A DNA stretch of 64,000 bases from Timema cristinae (GCA_039000515.1 JBCFYV010000024.1:11384802-11448801), one strand, 5' to 3'. Positions 1 through 12,422 are shown, numbered from the stretch's first letter. Notes: generated by a model from the letters alone, not told the origin. A program made the numbers and translations.

Positions 1-428
1 AACTTTACTTTAGTACATACTAACTTCTAATACTTAGTCAATAGTAGCCAACGACGGGATAAAAGTAAAGGCACTATCTGCGTGGACCCCATTATGGAAA
101 CTAGCGGAGCTCCGAGCTTTACCCACCCCAGCTAATACCACATGCAAAGCGTGCCAACCAGAATGTTCAACACATTGACCCAACTGGGTCCAAGAAAAAG
201 GACAGACAACCTGGTTGTAGCCATATAAACAAATGAACATGACGTCCATGGCGTCATGAGAAAACAGACTATCATAAGGACTAAAAAGGAAGTACTGTAC
301 TTGTGGAGAAAAGCGACCCTTAAGACTAAGTCTTTATTACCTATGGAGCTCAAGGCTCCTATATTTAATGAATCAGAAAGCCGAAGCTATCATCTATGCA
401 TTTTAGTGAGGCTAGCACCTCTTAGATA
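1..428. other. no gene recognised
   Basis: Short ORFs occur on both strands but none resembles a known family or has a plausible splice context. The last 60 bases are shared with 720-787, so they are the left flank of the tRNA-like repeat that follows. Confidence 0.5.
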
Positions 429-455
429 TCATATTCTGAAAATTGAAAAATGACA

Positions 456-526
456 CCTGGACACGGGAATCGAACCCGGGACCTTCGACTTAGTACGCCA
501 CTGCTCTTACCACTGAGCTATCCAGG
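456..526 (-). tRNA. tRNA-like sequence, copy A (probably tRNA-derived repeat or pseudogene)
   Basis: Read on the minus strand, 71 nt fold as a cloverleaf: a seven-pair acceptor stem (CCTGGAT with GTCCAGG), a D arm with A box TAGCTCAGTGG, a T arm with B box GGTTCGATTCC, and an anticodon loop whose anticodon would be ACT. ACT would mean serine, but the variable loop is short, which does not fit tRNA-Ser. Three near-identical copies sit within 700 bp inside longer shared flanks. I therefore infer a tRNA-derived repeat rather than a working gene. Confidence 0.45.
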
Positions 527-814
527 ATTCGTCCCGTGCCCATGGTCATTCTTCACTCATATTTTAAGGCAGAGTCTATGATGGACGTGCGGAAGTCGTC
601 AGCTTATAAACATGTGATTATATAAGATCACAGCCATCAGACAACGCAGCCACCCGCGACTTGGTAGTTGGCATGATTGCAGCCAATTGACAATTATATT
701 ATAATTGTATGGGATTGCATATATTAATGAATCAGATAGCCGAAGCTATCATCTATGCATTTTAGTGAGGCTAGCACCTCTTAAATATCATATTCTGAAA
801 ATTGAAAAATGACA

Positions 815-885
815 CCTGGACACGGGAATCGAACCCGGGACCCTCGGCTTAGTATGCCACTGCTCTTACCACTGAGCTATCCAGG
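815..885 (-). tRNA. tRNA-like sequence, copy B
   Basis: Same 71-nt cloverleaf as at 456-526 with a few substitutions, two of them in the anticodon arm (the loop starts AT instead of GT). The A and B boxes are intact. It lies in the left arm of an inverted repeat whose right arm holds copy C. Confidence 0.45.
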
Positions 886-1078
886 ATTCGTCCCGTGCCC
901 ATGGTCATTCTTCACTCATATTTTAAGGCAGAGTCTATGATGGACGTGCGGAAGTCGTCTTTGTCTGATGGCTGTGATCTTATATAATCACATGTTTATA
1001 AGCTGACGACTTCCGCACGTCCATCATAGACTCTGCCTTAAAATATGAGTGAAGAATGACCATGGGCACGGGACGAAT

Positions 1079-1149
1079 CCTGGATAGCTCAGTGGTAAGA
1101 GCATTGGCGTACTAAGCCGAAGGTTCCGGGTTCGATTCCCGTGTCCAGG
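1079..1149 (+). tRNA. tRNA-like sequence, copy C
   Basis: Plus-strand copy. A box at 1085-1095, B box at 1129-1139, anticodon stem TTGGC/GCCGA at 1104-1108 and 1116-1120, and predicted anticodon ACT at 1111-1113. The T stem has one mismatch at its base. It is the reverse complement of copies A and B, and its flanks also match theirs. Confidence 0.45.
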
Positions 1150-1224
1150 TGTCATTTTTAAATTTTCAGAATATGATCCTATATTTAAGCTATGTCATAT
1201 GGATATAAGGAAAAACTTAGTCAC

Positions 1225-1480
1225 TTGGAATAATATAAGAAGTCTGAAAGACTCGAGAACACATTAGAGTCACTTTGACTACACCAACTAAGTCAGAAGG
1301 ACACAAAACCAAAATCTAGTCACTTTGACTGAAATAAGAAATCTAGAAAAATAGTCTCCTCGACTATACAGACTAAGTCTGAAGGACATGACAAACATTA
1401 TAGTCGCCTCAACTATACAAACTAGGTCTGAAGGACATGACATCAAATTCTAGTCTGGTAGACTAGACCCATAAGTCTGA
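1225..1480. repeat. degenerate tandem repeat, CTAAGTCTGAAGGACATGAC type
   Basis: The words AGTCTGAAGGACATGAC and TAGTC-CTCAACTATACA recur about every 60 bp across this stretch (near 1287, 1375, 1427 and 1470) with increasing divergence. No coding sense is evident. Confidence 0.65.
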
Positions 1481-1499
1481 TGGACTTATTAATAACACC

Positions 1500-1890
1500 T
1501 TGATACTTAGATCAAAGAGGATTTCCCTCGACAGTGTAGTGAGCCCCACGATCCAAACTTCATGGCGAGCTGGTACTTCTGTAGGTGATAGAGCAGCGTT
1601 TCCTTCTTCAATGATACCACGTGGTGAAGTACAATAAGTGAATCTGAGCGGCACTCATTATATATGATTTCTCTTACCAAACAGAAATAAAAGGAATAAA
1701 GCGTAAACACAGGCAAATGGGAGAGACGGTAACAAGGGAAGAAAGGAAAAGAAAGAGAGGGGAGGAAGGAAAAGACAGAAGTCCCAAGGAATGCTGCAAG
1801 AGCAGTAGCGCTCTAGACTAGTGACTTAGATTCCAAGCCGGTCCCATCCATTTCAACTATTGGGTGATGCAGTGAGTACTCGTCGTAATT
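1500..1890. other. no gene recognised
   Basis: Unique-looking sequence with a purine-rich patch at about 1720-1800. No domain or RNA was recognised. Confidence 0.4.
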
Positions 1891-1896
1891 TACTTG

Positions 1897-2185
1897 AAAG
1901 CATGGTGATTGTGTATCAGAGTCCATCCTGATATGGGGAGTAAGTCTTGAAGGGTATTATTACTAAATATATCAGTTTTAATTATCTTCTTTGAATTCAG
2001 CTATAGTATTTTTTTATAAGGATTCGTTTCTTGAGTGTTATTTTACACACTTGTAGTATTTTCTACTCGGAAGCATGGTGGCTGTATCTGAGCCCATGCT
2101 TTCATGGAAAGTAGGTGTTGAAGCATATTATTCCTAGATATGTCAATTTTAATTATTTTCCTTGGATTCCGCCATAATAATTATC
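1897..2185. repeat. diverged direct duplication, period about 175 bp
   Basis: The block at 1897-2012 recurs at 2070-2185: GAAAGCATGGTG, then a TTGAAG-TATTATT segment, then TCAATTTTAATTATTTTC followed by a GGATTC-type word. The order and spacing of matching words are the same. Function unknown. Confidence 0.6.
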
Positions 2186-2311
2186 ATAATTTAGTATTTT
2201 TATGTAGGCTCGTGGTGTAGATGTCAATTTTACACAATTGACATGCTACTAACACTAAGAAAAGATAATGTAAAAGTCATTAAAGCAGATTAACTTCTAG
2301 AAATGAAAGGT

Positions 2312-3890
2312 TGATTTGGATTAAGGGCTCAGGTCCAAAAAAACATTTTTTTTAGGAAACACTTTTCTCTAATCATGAATACATACATGTTTCTTCATTT
2401 TTAATTTGTATTATTATTTGTTGTCATTATTTAAACCAACATTGTTTATTACAAGTGTTTAATTATAAAAGAGTTTTTTTTTTTCAAAATTCACAAAATA
2501 AAGCTCTAAAAACAGTCTAAATGAGCCCTTATTCAGCAAAAAAAAAATAATCTATTTTGACCCCTTGTCCAGACACATAAGCCCTTATCCAAAAAAAAAG
2601 TATGTCAATTTTAAGGTTTTTTTAAAAAAAGTTTATTTTTATACATTTTATGTGCTTAGTAAGCTTGCATAAATAGAGTATATGTCCTCTTTTGACATTT
2701 ACCATAATTTTAAAAGAGGATTTTTCATAAATACGTGTCAATAATAGTTATTATTACTTTTGGGTTCACTCAGGGCTACTTACACACACTACTACACACT
2801 ACACACTAGCTATAGGCTTATTGCCACTTTAAACCAAACATATATTTAGTAATCCATTATTTTATTAGTTTGAGTACACTTAAACAATATTTTACAAAAA
2901 TAAAATTGCACCACACAACAACACTCCGCAACACAATGTCCATTTGGCACCTTTATCTCCACTATTGTGGTAGGAGTGAGGAAGGCAGAATTTAAAGTTA
3001 ATGTACCTTCATTTTCATGGAGTGTGTTTGGAAATCATTTATGATAAGTGACATTCGGTACAACCAAGTGAGATTTATGGTCTATTGGGAGAGTGAAGCC
3101 TTGAACCATTTAACTACAAGTGTTGGTTTCACAGTATTCTTTGAGCCAAAAAACAAAACGGCATGAAAGGATTTTATTTTAAGTGTTACATTTCCACTTT
3201 TCTTATTGCTTTATTCAGCGAAATCACGTTCCTCATCAACATTCTCTGATGAGACTAGGGAGTTATAAAAATTGTGGAGCACTGGAGGAATGTACTTCAA
3301 CAATCTTTTAATGCCATTAAGTTTAGCCTTTTCAAATGGTATTTTGCCATTGTATTTTAATGGCTGTCCTTCATTCAAATGATTCAATTTTGATTTCCTC
3401 AAAGAAGGATGGTTAACTTCTATTGTACGCCACTCATAATGTTTGTGTGAGTATTTAAAGTCAATTATGTTTGTGTGAGAATTTAAAGTCAATTATGTTT
3501 TTTCTAAACTTAATATAAGCAATATTATTGATGATAAATTTATCCGCTGTGGATGTCTTTAGGGTTTTCAAAGCATATCTTAGTATAATTTTACTTAGAC
3601 TACATGAGAGTGGTGAGGAAAGGTGTCATTTTGAATCAGTCTGACAGATTCACTAGGATGATAGACTGTTACGGTGTTTTTAGAGGTCTATCCGACTGCA
3701 CATAGGTCCATATCCATAAGAAGTACAGCTTGTTTTGGATAATAGACCACAACTATTGTGTTATATTTTTTCATCATACTTTGTAAGAACATGAGTCCTT
3801 ATCCAGAGAGGCAATTTTAAGCAAAAATTCGAATTTCTTTAAAAAAAAATTAGATAAGCCCTTATCCAAATAACCCTTACCTGCTTTTAA
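2312..3890 (-). mobile_element. putative DNA transposon with imperfect terminal inverted repeats
   Basis: The left end carries TTTGGATTAAGGGCTCAG and the right end carries its near-complement, CTTATCCAAATAA preceded by AAGCCC. The word AGCCCTTATCC recurs just inside both ends (about 2530-2595 and 3790-3870), resembling sub-terminal binding sites. A transposase-like ORF fragment lies inside on the minus strand. The superfamily was not determined and no target duplication was identified. Confidence 0.35.
3211..3492 (-). pseudogene. C-terminal fragment of a DDE-type transposase (tentative)
   Basis: A 93-codon ORF on the minus strand. Its second half (residues about 45-85) has a basic segment followed by a short helix-like segment ending in IPPVLHNFYNSLV. 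It resembles the tail of arthropod transposases in which the protein ends shortly after a YxxFYxxL-like motif. No catalytic D/D/E residues are present in this piece. The placement inside a TIR-bounded interval supports a transposon origin. Confidence 0.25.
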
Positions 3891-5935
3891 GAAACAAGTT
3901 GACAATTTAAACAAAAGGTTCCATGTGGATTAAAAAAAACAACCCAATAGACCATTGTGCAACTTGTTAAAAACAGGACTCAAATTACTTTTTTTTTGGT
4001 GACTAAGCTAAATTATTTTAATATAATAAGAGTTTCAACCAAAGTAGGTAACTGGTTATAATTTTTTTCCCCATTTATTTGAAGTATTTAACATACACTT
4101 TCTGAACTGATTGATTCTATCAGCATACAACTTATAGTCTTATAAACTAACTTAAATCTAGAACAGACACAACATCCAGCCCCACTCATCAATTTATCAT
4201 TGTGAAAATGGAAGCCCACATTTCACACATACATTTTTTGGCCATGACGAGAATCAAAGCCAGGATCCTTAGCTCAGTAGACAGACTGAGCTAAGGTGCC
4301 AGACAACTGGTTATCAAGCCTGCAAATTTATTCTTCCTTAAAGTTTATTTTTAAAATTTATTAACTATACAGCACAGGGTGCAAGTTTCAGTTTAAGATA
4401 AACAACACAAACCTTAACTAGGCCCTATCTGGTGGATGTGGCTAGAAAACACGCTGTACACAATATGTTATTCTAACAAATTTTTTACAACTAGCGCTGC
4501 ATCTTACCTGTTTGGGTTACACGCTTATATGCATGTTAATGGATCCCTAGGTGATTTTTCTATTGTAAAATTGTTTGTGGATGTGCATGTTTCTGATTAG
4601 ATACCACTAGAAAGAAATTTGCCTGATGCAAAAGAGAGCAGTGTGTGGTAGGCTACTGCAGATAATTCTAAGTGTATTACAATAATCACATCTATATTAC
4701 AGATTTCCCAACAATATTTGGTTTTACATCATTTAGGTGAGTTTGGTTTTTAATTTGATAACTATGAAAGAGTTTTTTAAGTTTGGATAACCTTTAAATT
4801 TATTATCATAGGCTTCCCCACATTCTTGCGATTATACATACATTCTTTCTAAAATAGTATAAGCCAAGCCATGTGTTCTGCACCTGTCACTGTTGATAGC
4901 TGAAAGATCAAGGTTGACTGCCATAGCCTACATTTTATGAAAAAAATTATCTAGTAGATTCTTCATACAGTGAGCCAAATGTAAGTGAAGCATGCGCGCT
5001 ATTATTCTTGGCAATGAGTATATAGGGTTGAACTAATAATTTATAGGACCTTGCTCTACAATAAAATAATTTTAAGTTTTAGCAAACCTTCAACACAGGT
5101 GTTAAATACTCGGCAACACCAAGCGCAGTTCCTTTTACGGTGTTAATGACATTCTGCATTGTCGCTTAGAGGTCAAAAATATATGTTTGCATCAAATTAT
5201 TTGCACTAGAGTGAAGAAATTAAATTACAAAATGCAAATAGTTTAAACGTCAATTAAGGGTCTAAGGTCTTAACACAAACAATTTTCTTCAAAGAGTGCC
5301 AATCTCAAAGGACTAACTACTTTACTAACAATCATAGATCGATTGATAGACAGCACAACATGGTTAATCTATTTAATTTTTAATAGATAGATAGATAAAT
5401 TTGCGAACATTATAGCAACTTTCAGTATTTACACTAAAACTTTATAGATTTTCAGTTATATAGTTATGAATATTAATCCTTATAACCTTATAAAATATAG
5501 GAGGCTACACTATATCATGATGTACTTTATACAATATTATTTTATATAAATATTTCTACCTACTGGTTTGGTATAACCCTACATTTCTTCTTATTTTGTG
5601 TCAATAACTAAATATCTACATAAAACATTGTATTAATAATGTACAGTAGTTTAAAAGACGTTTTCATTTTAGAATGAGTTTTATTTCTTCAACAAATATG
5701 TTAGCTATAGTGATAAAATTTGGGTTATAAAACTTTATCAACGTAATATTTTAAAGAAGACTAGCGTATTGTTTAAACTCAAATGGAAATCGAGGTTAGT
5801 ACGGATATGGATGACTTAACTCGTGCCCTTATCTAACAGTGAAAAATAATTATGCGCCCGGGATGTCTTAGTAGCTTAGCCAAAGCCCAATGTATAGGCA
5901 GTTGAGCACTGTGCTTAGGAGTTGATGGTGTTACT
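3891..5935. other. no gene recognised; SINE remnants
   Basis: AT-rich sequence without supported ORFs. It contains a tRNA-like SINE head remnant with a hairpin (4267-4296), a copy of the SINE 3' tail (about 4495-4555, GCATCTTACCTGTTTGGGTT), and a short TAGA microsatellite near 5383-5397. Confidence 0.5.
4267..4296. repeat. 12-bp perfect hairpin
   Basis: CCTTAGCTCAGT and ACTGAGCTAAGG flank a 6-nt loop. On the minus strand the surroundings look like a tRNA-derived SINE head (A-box-like TTAGCTCAGT followed by a B-box-like GCTTTGATTCT), so this may be a decayed tRNA arm rather than a regulatory hairpin. Confidence 0.55.
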
Positions 5936-8689
5936 CAGTGGCGGTTCATGTATAGGCACTGCGGAAATGCAGCACCCCCTATTTATACTTGATATTTTCG
6001 ATAACATTTAATATATTGAGAATGTTTTCTTTAATTCTTTCTTTATTTTTGTAGTACAATATATATTCCTTAAGCTTAATGTCAGTACTTCAGTATCCAT
6101 CCCCCAGTTTATGAAAAATATACAAAAATCTTTGTATGGAAATGTGCGCTTCACAGTGCCAACGACGTGGTGTTTGACTGTTGTGTGCATCCACACATAG
6201 GAGAGGGTGGGGAGGAAGGCGGGACTGCCAGGTAGAAAGAGCACTGTTGCTCTCGCAGTGCTGGCTCTGGCGTGATGGGGAAGGAAGTTTTTTTTTTTAC
6301 TAAGCGTGTGTTGTGCTTAAAAACCGTGTACCATATTCTTGAATGAGATAAAGTGTAGAAGAGTGTAGGATTAGATCATTATTCTGCTTCCAGCTATTCT
6401 ATTTGATTAATTTTTTTCGGTTCTTTTATTTAACAGAAAACTTTAACCATGGCCTTGCATTCACAAGAAATAAGTTTTGTGACTGTAAGTGAACTTCAAC
6501 AGCTTAAGTTTTCACAGCTATTTCACCATTAGAAAGTTACAGTTAAGAAAAGAGGTCGTTCAACAGATGATATTTTAATATCTCAGCCAGGTAAAAGCAA
6601 CAACAAGAAATATATTTGTAACTTTAATTTTGAATGGTACCAACGGTAAAGCTAGCTTTGCGGCTGTGAAGTAAAATATGCACTGTTTTGCTTCCCGTAT
6701 TTGCTGTTTGAAGGTGATGTACCGTGGACAATAATGGTTTTAGAAATATAAACAAAATGAAAGAAATAACTGAAAAGCATGAGAAGTCAAAGAAGCATGT
6801 TGATAATTTTGTTTCACTGTCACTTTTAGGAACTGTAAGTATTAAGGAGAAACTTAGTGAGGCATACAAACTTTCAATCAATGAGCATAATATAAAAGTT
6901 AAAAAGAACCGTGAAATTTGGTCCAAAATATTAGATTGCATTTACTTTTGTGGAAACTTTGAAACTCCTTTTCGTCTAAATAATGAAAAAGACGATTCAA
7001 TAAATCCAGGGGTGTTTAGAGGATTAGTAAATTCCACATCTAAATTAGATTCAGATTTGAAGAATCACTTAGAAACCAGTGCAGTCTTCAAAGGTGTTTC
7101 TAAGACCATTCAGAATGAGATACTTGACTGCCTGCTACAAATATACTATGAGGAGATAAGGACGGAAATTAAAAAAACTTCCTTTGTAGCTGTCATGGCT
7201 GATGACATAACAGATGTTTCGGAACACACTCAAATGGTCCTTGATCTACGGTACGTATTGAATGGATAAATATTTGAGCGTTTTGGGGGATTCTTTTTTC
7301 CAGAAAATCAAACTGTATATGGCATATAAAAACGTATTTTAGAATAATTGGACATAATCCTTCAAGGAAATGGACAAAAGCTGATAGCTCGGATTTGATG
7401 GTGCAAATGTCATGAAAGGCAAAAAAGTACGAGTTCAAGCAAAAATACAAACAGTTTATAGTAATGCACATTTCATTCACTGTTATGCACATCAACTTAA
7501 TTTAATAATGAGAATTGCAGCAAGTATTACACGAAAAGAAAGATTTTTTTCTCTAACATTCTGGCTATTCCAACATTCTTCTCAAGATCACCACAACGTG
7601 TGTCCATTCTCAAGAGACATATGGATGTCAGTATTCCACGTCCATCCTCTACAAGGTGGAGTTTCAACATACGGACAATAAACAAAGTTCATGAACATAA
7701 TGAAATTCAGTCAACATCAAATGCAGATCAAACCATTGAAAAAGTAACATGAATTTTAAAATACCTGAATGTTGATAATTTAAAGTTTTGGTCAGAGCTT
7801 TTTCATTAGATTATGCCTCATGTTAAAATAATTTACAACCAAATGCAATCTCGAGAAATTAATGTTTAAAGTTAATGAATATATAACAAGTTTCAAAACT
7901 GCTATTTTAGAATTGAGAAACTCAAAGTACTGTGATAATCCTTCAAAGACACTCATGGCAGAAGTTAAGGAAATGTGTGACTCTATATGTTTTAATATAA
8001 TGGACAAATATTCTTCCACTAAACACTTAGTAGCTGCTAAATTGTTCAACAAGAATTACTTCACTAGATTTAAGTATGAACATTCCACAAAAGAGATAGT
8101 ACTGACCCCTGAAGCTTATCCCATGATTGACAAAGAAAAGCTTGAAACTGAACTAAAAGTATTCTATTATAGGACTGATATTAATGAATATTGCAAATTA
8201 ATTGAGCTGCTGAAATTTCTCTTGGAAAATAATCTAGATGATGGTTTTAGTGAAATTACGAAACTGATAAAAGTCCTCTTGACAATTCCCATGACTACAT
8301 CAGAGGCAGAGCGCTGCTTTTCAACATTGAAAAGAATAAAAACTTTTTTAAGAAGCACTATGAATTCGGAAATACTAAATCCGCTCACAGTACTTTCAAC
8401 GGAAATAAATTTCCTCAGTTGTCATCCAGAGATCAAGGAGAAAATCATTGACCTTTTTGCGCAAATTAAAACAAGAAGAATGGATTTCATTTTAAAATAA
8501 ATAGATCAAGCTTGAACTGTAATAATTTAAGTTAAAGTAAGTAAAAAAGTTAGTTTTTTGCTAAGATTTTATCAAGTTCCTAAATAATTTTTTTTATACG
8601 TGTTTTTTTCCTTTTACACAATTTTAAAACAAAGACTAAACATTTTCTGGAGTAGCAACCCCACTAATTTTTGCTACGACATGCCACTG
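5936..8689 (+). mobile_element. hAT transposon, ZMYM/TTF-type, decayed
   Basis: The element opens with CAGTGGCGGTTCATG (5936) and closes with ATGCCACTG (8689), the short CAGTGGC-type termini of hAT elements. Inside is a plus-strand transposase in pieces with a TTF-type zinc finger and a hAT dimerisation tail. I could not see a matching 8-bp target duplication, so the exact ends are less certain than the identity. Confidence 0.75.
6449..8500 (+). pseudogene. hAT transposase (ZMYM1-like), frameshifted and with stops
   Basis: DDE-type hAT transposase, which would cut and paste the element in the nucleus. A plausible first ATG at 6449 follows an acceptor-like TTTATTTAACAG, and that frame stops at the TAG at 6530. 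Homology resumes with EWYQR and WLCGCE (TTF-type zinc-binding region, about 6635-6670), interrupted by a stop. A 181-codon open piece runs 6724-7269, ending in VLDLRYVLNG just before a stop. After about 590 bp with several stops, a 212-codon piece (7862-8500) carries the hAT C-terminal dimerisation signature LLTIPMTTSEAERCFS (about 8276-8323). At least four disabling changes, so it is inactive. Confidence 0.8.
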
Positions 8690-9949
8690 GGTAAAAGTAC
8701 AAATAAGAAATAACGAAATAAGTCTTAAAACTATAAGTGTTTAGATGGGGATTAGAAAAATAATGACTAGGGATGAGGGACAAAATTTCCAAAACGAATA
8801 GAGACAATTACTAACAGAAGAACAATTTGTTTGCTAAGCTTAAGCGCTTATTAGAATGATTCTTTCAAAATAATTTATTTTTAAATAGTAAATTTAAACT
8901 ATTATTTTTCTTTAGGTGCTCATTGAAACAATGCCTTCACGTAAAAGAGCCATTGTTATCGTGCTTGTAGTTGTTCCCTAAATGTAGGTATTTTTTCAGT
9001 TATTTAGGTTTAATTTTGTTTATTATATAGTAAATGTACGAGTACATTATCTATTTTGGTGGTCATTTCAACAGTCTCCGCGTAAACAAGCAAATATTGA
9101 TGCAAAGGCTGTAGATATTAAAAATATATATATTTGGGTTCCTTCTTATAGGTCATATGTGGCTTCATCGACATACAGACAAAGTTCTAGCCTCACACGT
9201 GTCTGAAATTGTGTTTTTGGTAGCTTAGATAAGAGGTTTCTCAAACTGCGAGGCGCGAAGGTATTTCAGGTGAGGTGAAGTATTGTTTTATCTGTAATTC
9301 CATTGTTCACTCAGTCCCTTCGACTTACTAAATTCTGATTGACTGAAAAAATAAATATTTTGTTTGGCTTATGAAGCAATAATATTAATTTTTATTTTTG
9401 CATCTAAATACCTTTGTATGAAAGTAATTTCTCAAACAGTATGAAAGTATGAATTACAGAAATCGACTGGCAGTTGAAAAATACTTCCTTTGTGTGTTAT
9501 ATAAACATTTAGAAACTGACATGAACCATCTCTGTGATAGGAAAAAAAATCATTCTTTCAAATGACAAGTTCATATTTTTCATTAATAACATTTCCCTCA
9601 TAAAATGTTAAAACAAACGTGATATTTTATGAATATTTTACGAAACTTTACTGCACTTAATAAACTTCTATAAAGTTCCTATAAGAAAATAAAGAAATCA
9701 ATGAAATAATAAATGCCACATTTTTGTATTTTAACGTAAAAAATGTTATTTTTATTCTAAGAAAGAGAGGCTTAACAATTACTTTTAATGTTCATGTAAG
9801 GCTCAAGTGCATAGAGTTTGAGAAAACCTGGTTTAAATGATTCGCTATAAATGAGTTGATTTACTCAACTTAATGTGAACGAAGCCGTGGGAAAACTCGA
9901 GTAAGTTAATATAATTGTAGAAAAATGAATGGTTGATTAATTTATTTAA
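8690..9949. other. no gene recognised
   Basis: AT-rich, with stop codons in all frames. No repeat structure or RNA was recognised. Confidence 0.45.
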
Positions 9950-10650
9950 CAAAATCAATAAACAAATATACACAGAAAGACAGATAAAATATAATTTGGC
10001 CGTGAAAAAAGTTCAAAATTCAAAATAATACCAAATTATGTACATGGAGTGGCCACATTTATATGCTAATTACTTAAAACGGGTATGGGCACAACAATTT
10101 TATTTGTGGCACAAAATGGTACAAGACTTTTTCAAAGATTTGGTATTGAAAAAAGTTCAAAAATTCAAAATAAAACAAAATCATTAAAATGGAGTGGTTA
10201 CATGAATATGGTAACTAATAAAAAAGGGTACGGGTACAAAACTTTTTATTTCTGTTACAATAAGGTGCAAAAACTAATACAAAACCTTGGCAATGCAAAA
10301 AGTTCAACATACAAAAGTGGTACTACAGGTTAATGGACGTGCTGCTATAATTTGGGATGTAGTAAATTGAGAGAAGACAAATGTATTTTGAAACGGTAGT
10401 GTATTCACATTACACACCTCGCCATCTAGTAGAATCACTACAAATCATAATGAAATTTTCCGGAGACAACATAAACACATTTTAAATAAATGGCCTAAAA
10501 ATTAGTTTTACAAATTCATTTGGCCTAAAACAATTTGGCCTAATGTCATTTGGAATAAAGGCATTTAACCTAATGTTGTTTAACATAAAGGCATTTGCCC
10601 TACACTTTAGAGCAAATGACTTTAGCCCAAATTACGGGTACCCCTTCTAT
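9950..10650. repeat. dispersed repeat with TTTGGCCTAA iterons, copy 1
   Basis: Collinear with 18540-19262 over about 700 bp. Shared words include AGTTCAAAATTCAAAATAA, GGAGTGGCCACAT, ATGCTAATTA and GAGAAGACAAATGTATTTTG. The right third has many CATTTGGCCTAAAG-type iterons, first direct and then, at the end, inverted (AGAGCAAATGACTTTAGCCC), finishing in a GGGTACCC palindrome. The layout suggests one end of a DNA transposon with iterated binding sites. No transposase is visible. Confidence 0.7.
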
Positions 10651-11097
10651 CTCTAGTACAAATGTGATGTTGATAGTGATATATGGATTAAAGGACATTA
10701 AGAATATTCGGAAGTTTGTGGCAAAACGAGGTGCTGCTATGAATAACCAATGGCTGACTCCTAGGTGATCCCTAACCGTTTTTCTAACCCCGGTATCCTG
10801 GGCTCGAGTGGTAGCCTTCTACTACAAATACTGATAAACCTGAGTCCTAGGCCGTGTAGTCCCAAATTAGGCAAATCGACCCCTAAACTGCGATGTTGAT
10901 TAGTCAGAATTGATGGTTGGATACACCACTTTTTATTCTGCCTTCTGGCCTGGCTTACACCTAAGAAATGCTGACAATGTTTATGTGGTCAGCTCCTTTA
11001 ATCTATTTGTCTACATGCTAATCACAACAATATACAACATTCGTTTTGTCATTAACAATCCATAACACACAATATTATACAAACACGCCTATCAAGA
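10651..11097. other. no gene recognised
   Basis: No known repeat or coding signal was recognised. Confidence 0.4.
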
Positions 11098-11150
11098 AGT
11101 ATAGAGAAAGTTAGTGAGGATGACTTAAGTACGGAGTTGTTTTTTGAGAA
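11098..11150 (+). mobile_element. 3' end fragment of the LINE seen at 52973-53344
   Basis: GAGAAAGTTAGTGAGGATG followed by GGAGTTGTTTTTTGAG matches, in the same order, the last codons (WRKLVRMD, stop) and start of the 3' UTR of the minus-strand LINE fragment at 52955-53000. It is a 5'-truncated stub. Confidence 0.55.
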
Positions 11151-11185
11151 AAATAAACAGTTTCTTGCCTTCTCCGCCAGGGAAC

Positions 11186-11546
11186 GATGTGATTAGTGTA
11201 TATTATATTTATACCTTACTAGCAGTCCCGCACGGCGTTTCCCGTGACCCTCTGTGGGATAAGAAATACATAATCCCAACTCCCAACGCTGCCCGTTACC
11301 CAGTGTGTAATAATAATTATATTAATACTCTTTATTCCCTATCCCGTGGGAATTTCAAAAAATCCGTCATTGTTCCTTGTATACATCATAAAGGGAACCT
11401 CTGTGCAAAATTTCAGCTTTCTAGGTCCAAGGGTTTGGGTTGGGCCTTGATGAGTCAGAACTTTTCTTTTTATATATATATATAGATACATATATGAAAA
11501 TATATATATTATATATACATATATATAAAATACATAGTCTATATAT

Positions 11547-11580
<34 letters not shown>

Positions 11581-12355
11581 ACATACAACCCTAAATTTTT
11601 ACCCTTTTATCACCAACCCCTATTTTTTAATAGCCATTTTAGTAATTTAATCATTTTTCATCCCCGGTAGATATATATATATATATAGACTATGTATTTA
11701 TTAATATATATATATATATATATCGACCGGGGATGAAAAATGATTAAATTACTAAAATGGCTATTAAAAAATAGGGGTTGGTGATAAAAGGGTAAAAATT
11801 TAGGGTTGTATGTATTTTTTAATGCGACATAATAAAAAAATAAAGAAATTAAAAAAATGTCCAAAAATTAAAGAAAAATGTTAAGGGTGGACAACCCTTA
11901 TCACTAAGGGGTATGAAAAATAGATGTTGGCCGATTCTCAGACCTACTCAATATGCTCACAAAATTTCATGAGAATCGGTCAAGCCGTTTGGAGGAGCAC
12001 GGGAACGAACATTGTGACACGAGAATTTTATATATAAGACCGGCAGTCCCGCACGGCGTTTCCCGTGACCCTCTGTGGGATAAGAAATACATAATCCCAA
12101 CTCCCAACGCTGCCCGTTACCCTGTGTGTTATAATAATTATATTAATACTCTTTATTCCCTATCCCGTGGGAATTTCAAAAAATCCGTCCTTGTTCCTTG
12201 TATACATCATAAAGGGAACCTCTGTGCAAAATTTCAGCTTTCTAGGTCCAAGGGTTTGGGTTGGGCCTTGATGAGTCAGAACTTTTCTTTATATATATAT
12301 ATAGATACATATATGAAAATATATATATTATATATACATATATATAAAATACATA

Positions 12356-12422
<67 letters not shown>

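Larger units (their letters stand above)
429..1176. repeat. inverted and direct repeats carrying the tRNA-like units
   Basis: About 172 bp at 788-959 is the near-exact reverse complement of 1005-1176, separated by a 45-nt spacer, so B and C form a long hairpin. Copy A (about 429-655) matches the reverse complement of 961-1176 over a longer span, including the spacer. The family therefore extends beyond the tRNA-like core on both sides. Confidence 0.8.

Noticed and set aside
3211..3492. Host gene on the minus strand
   Set aside because: The segment fits a transposase tail better and lies between inverted repeats; retained only as a tentative pseudogene fragment.
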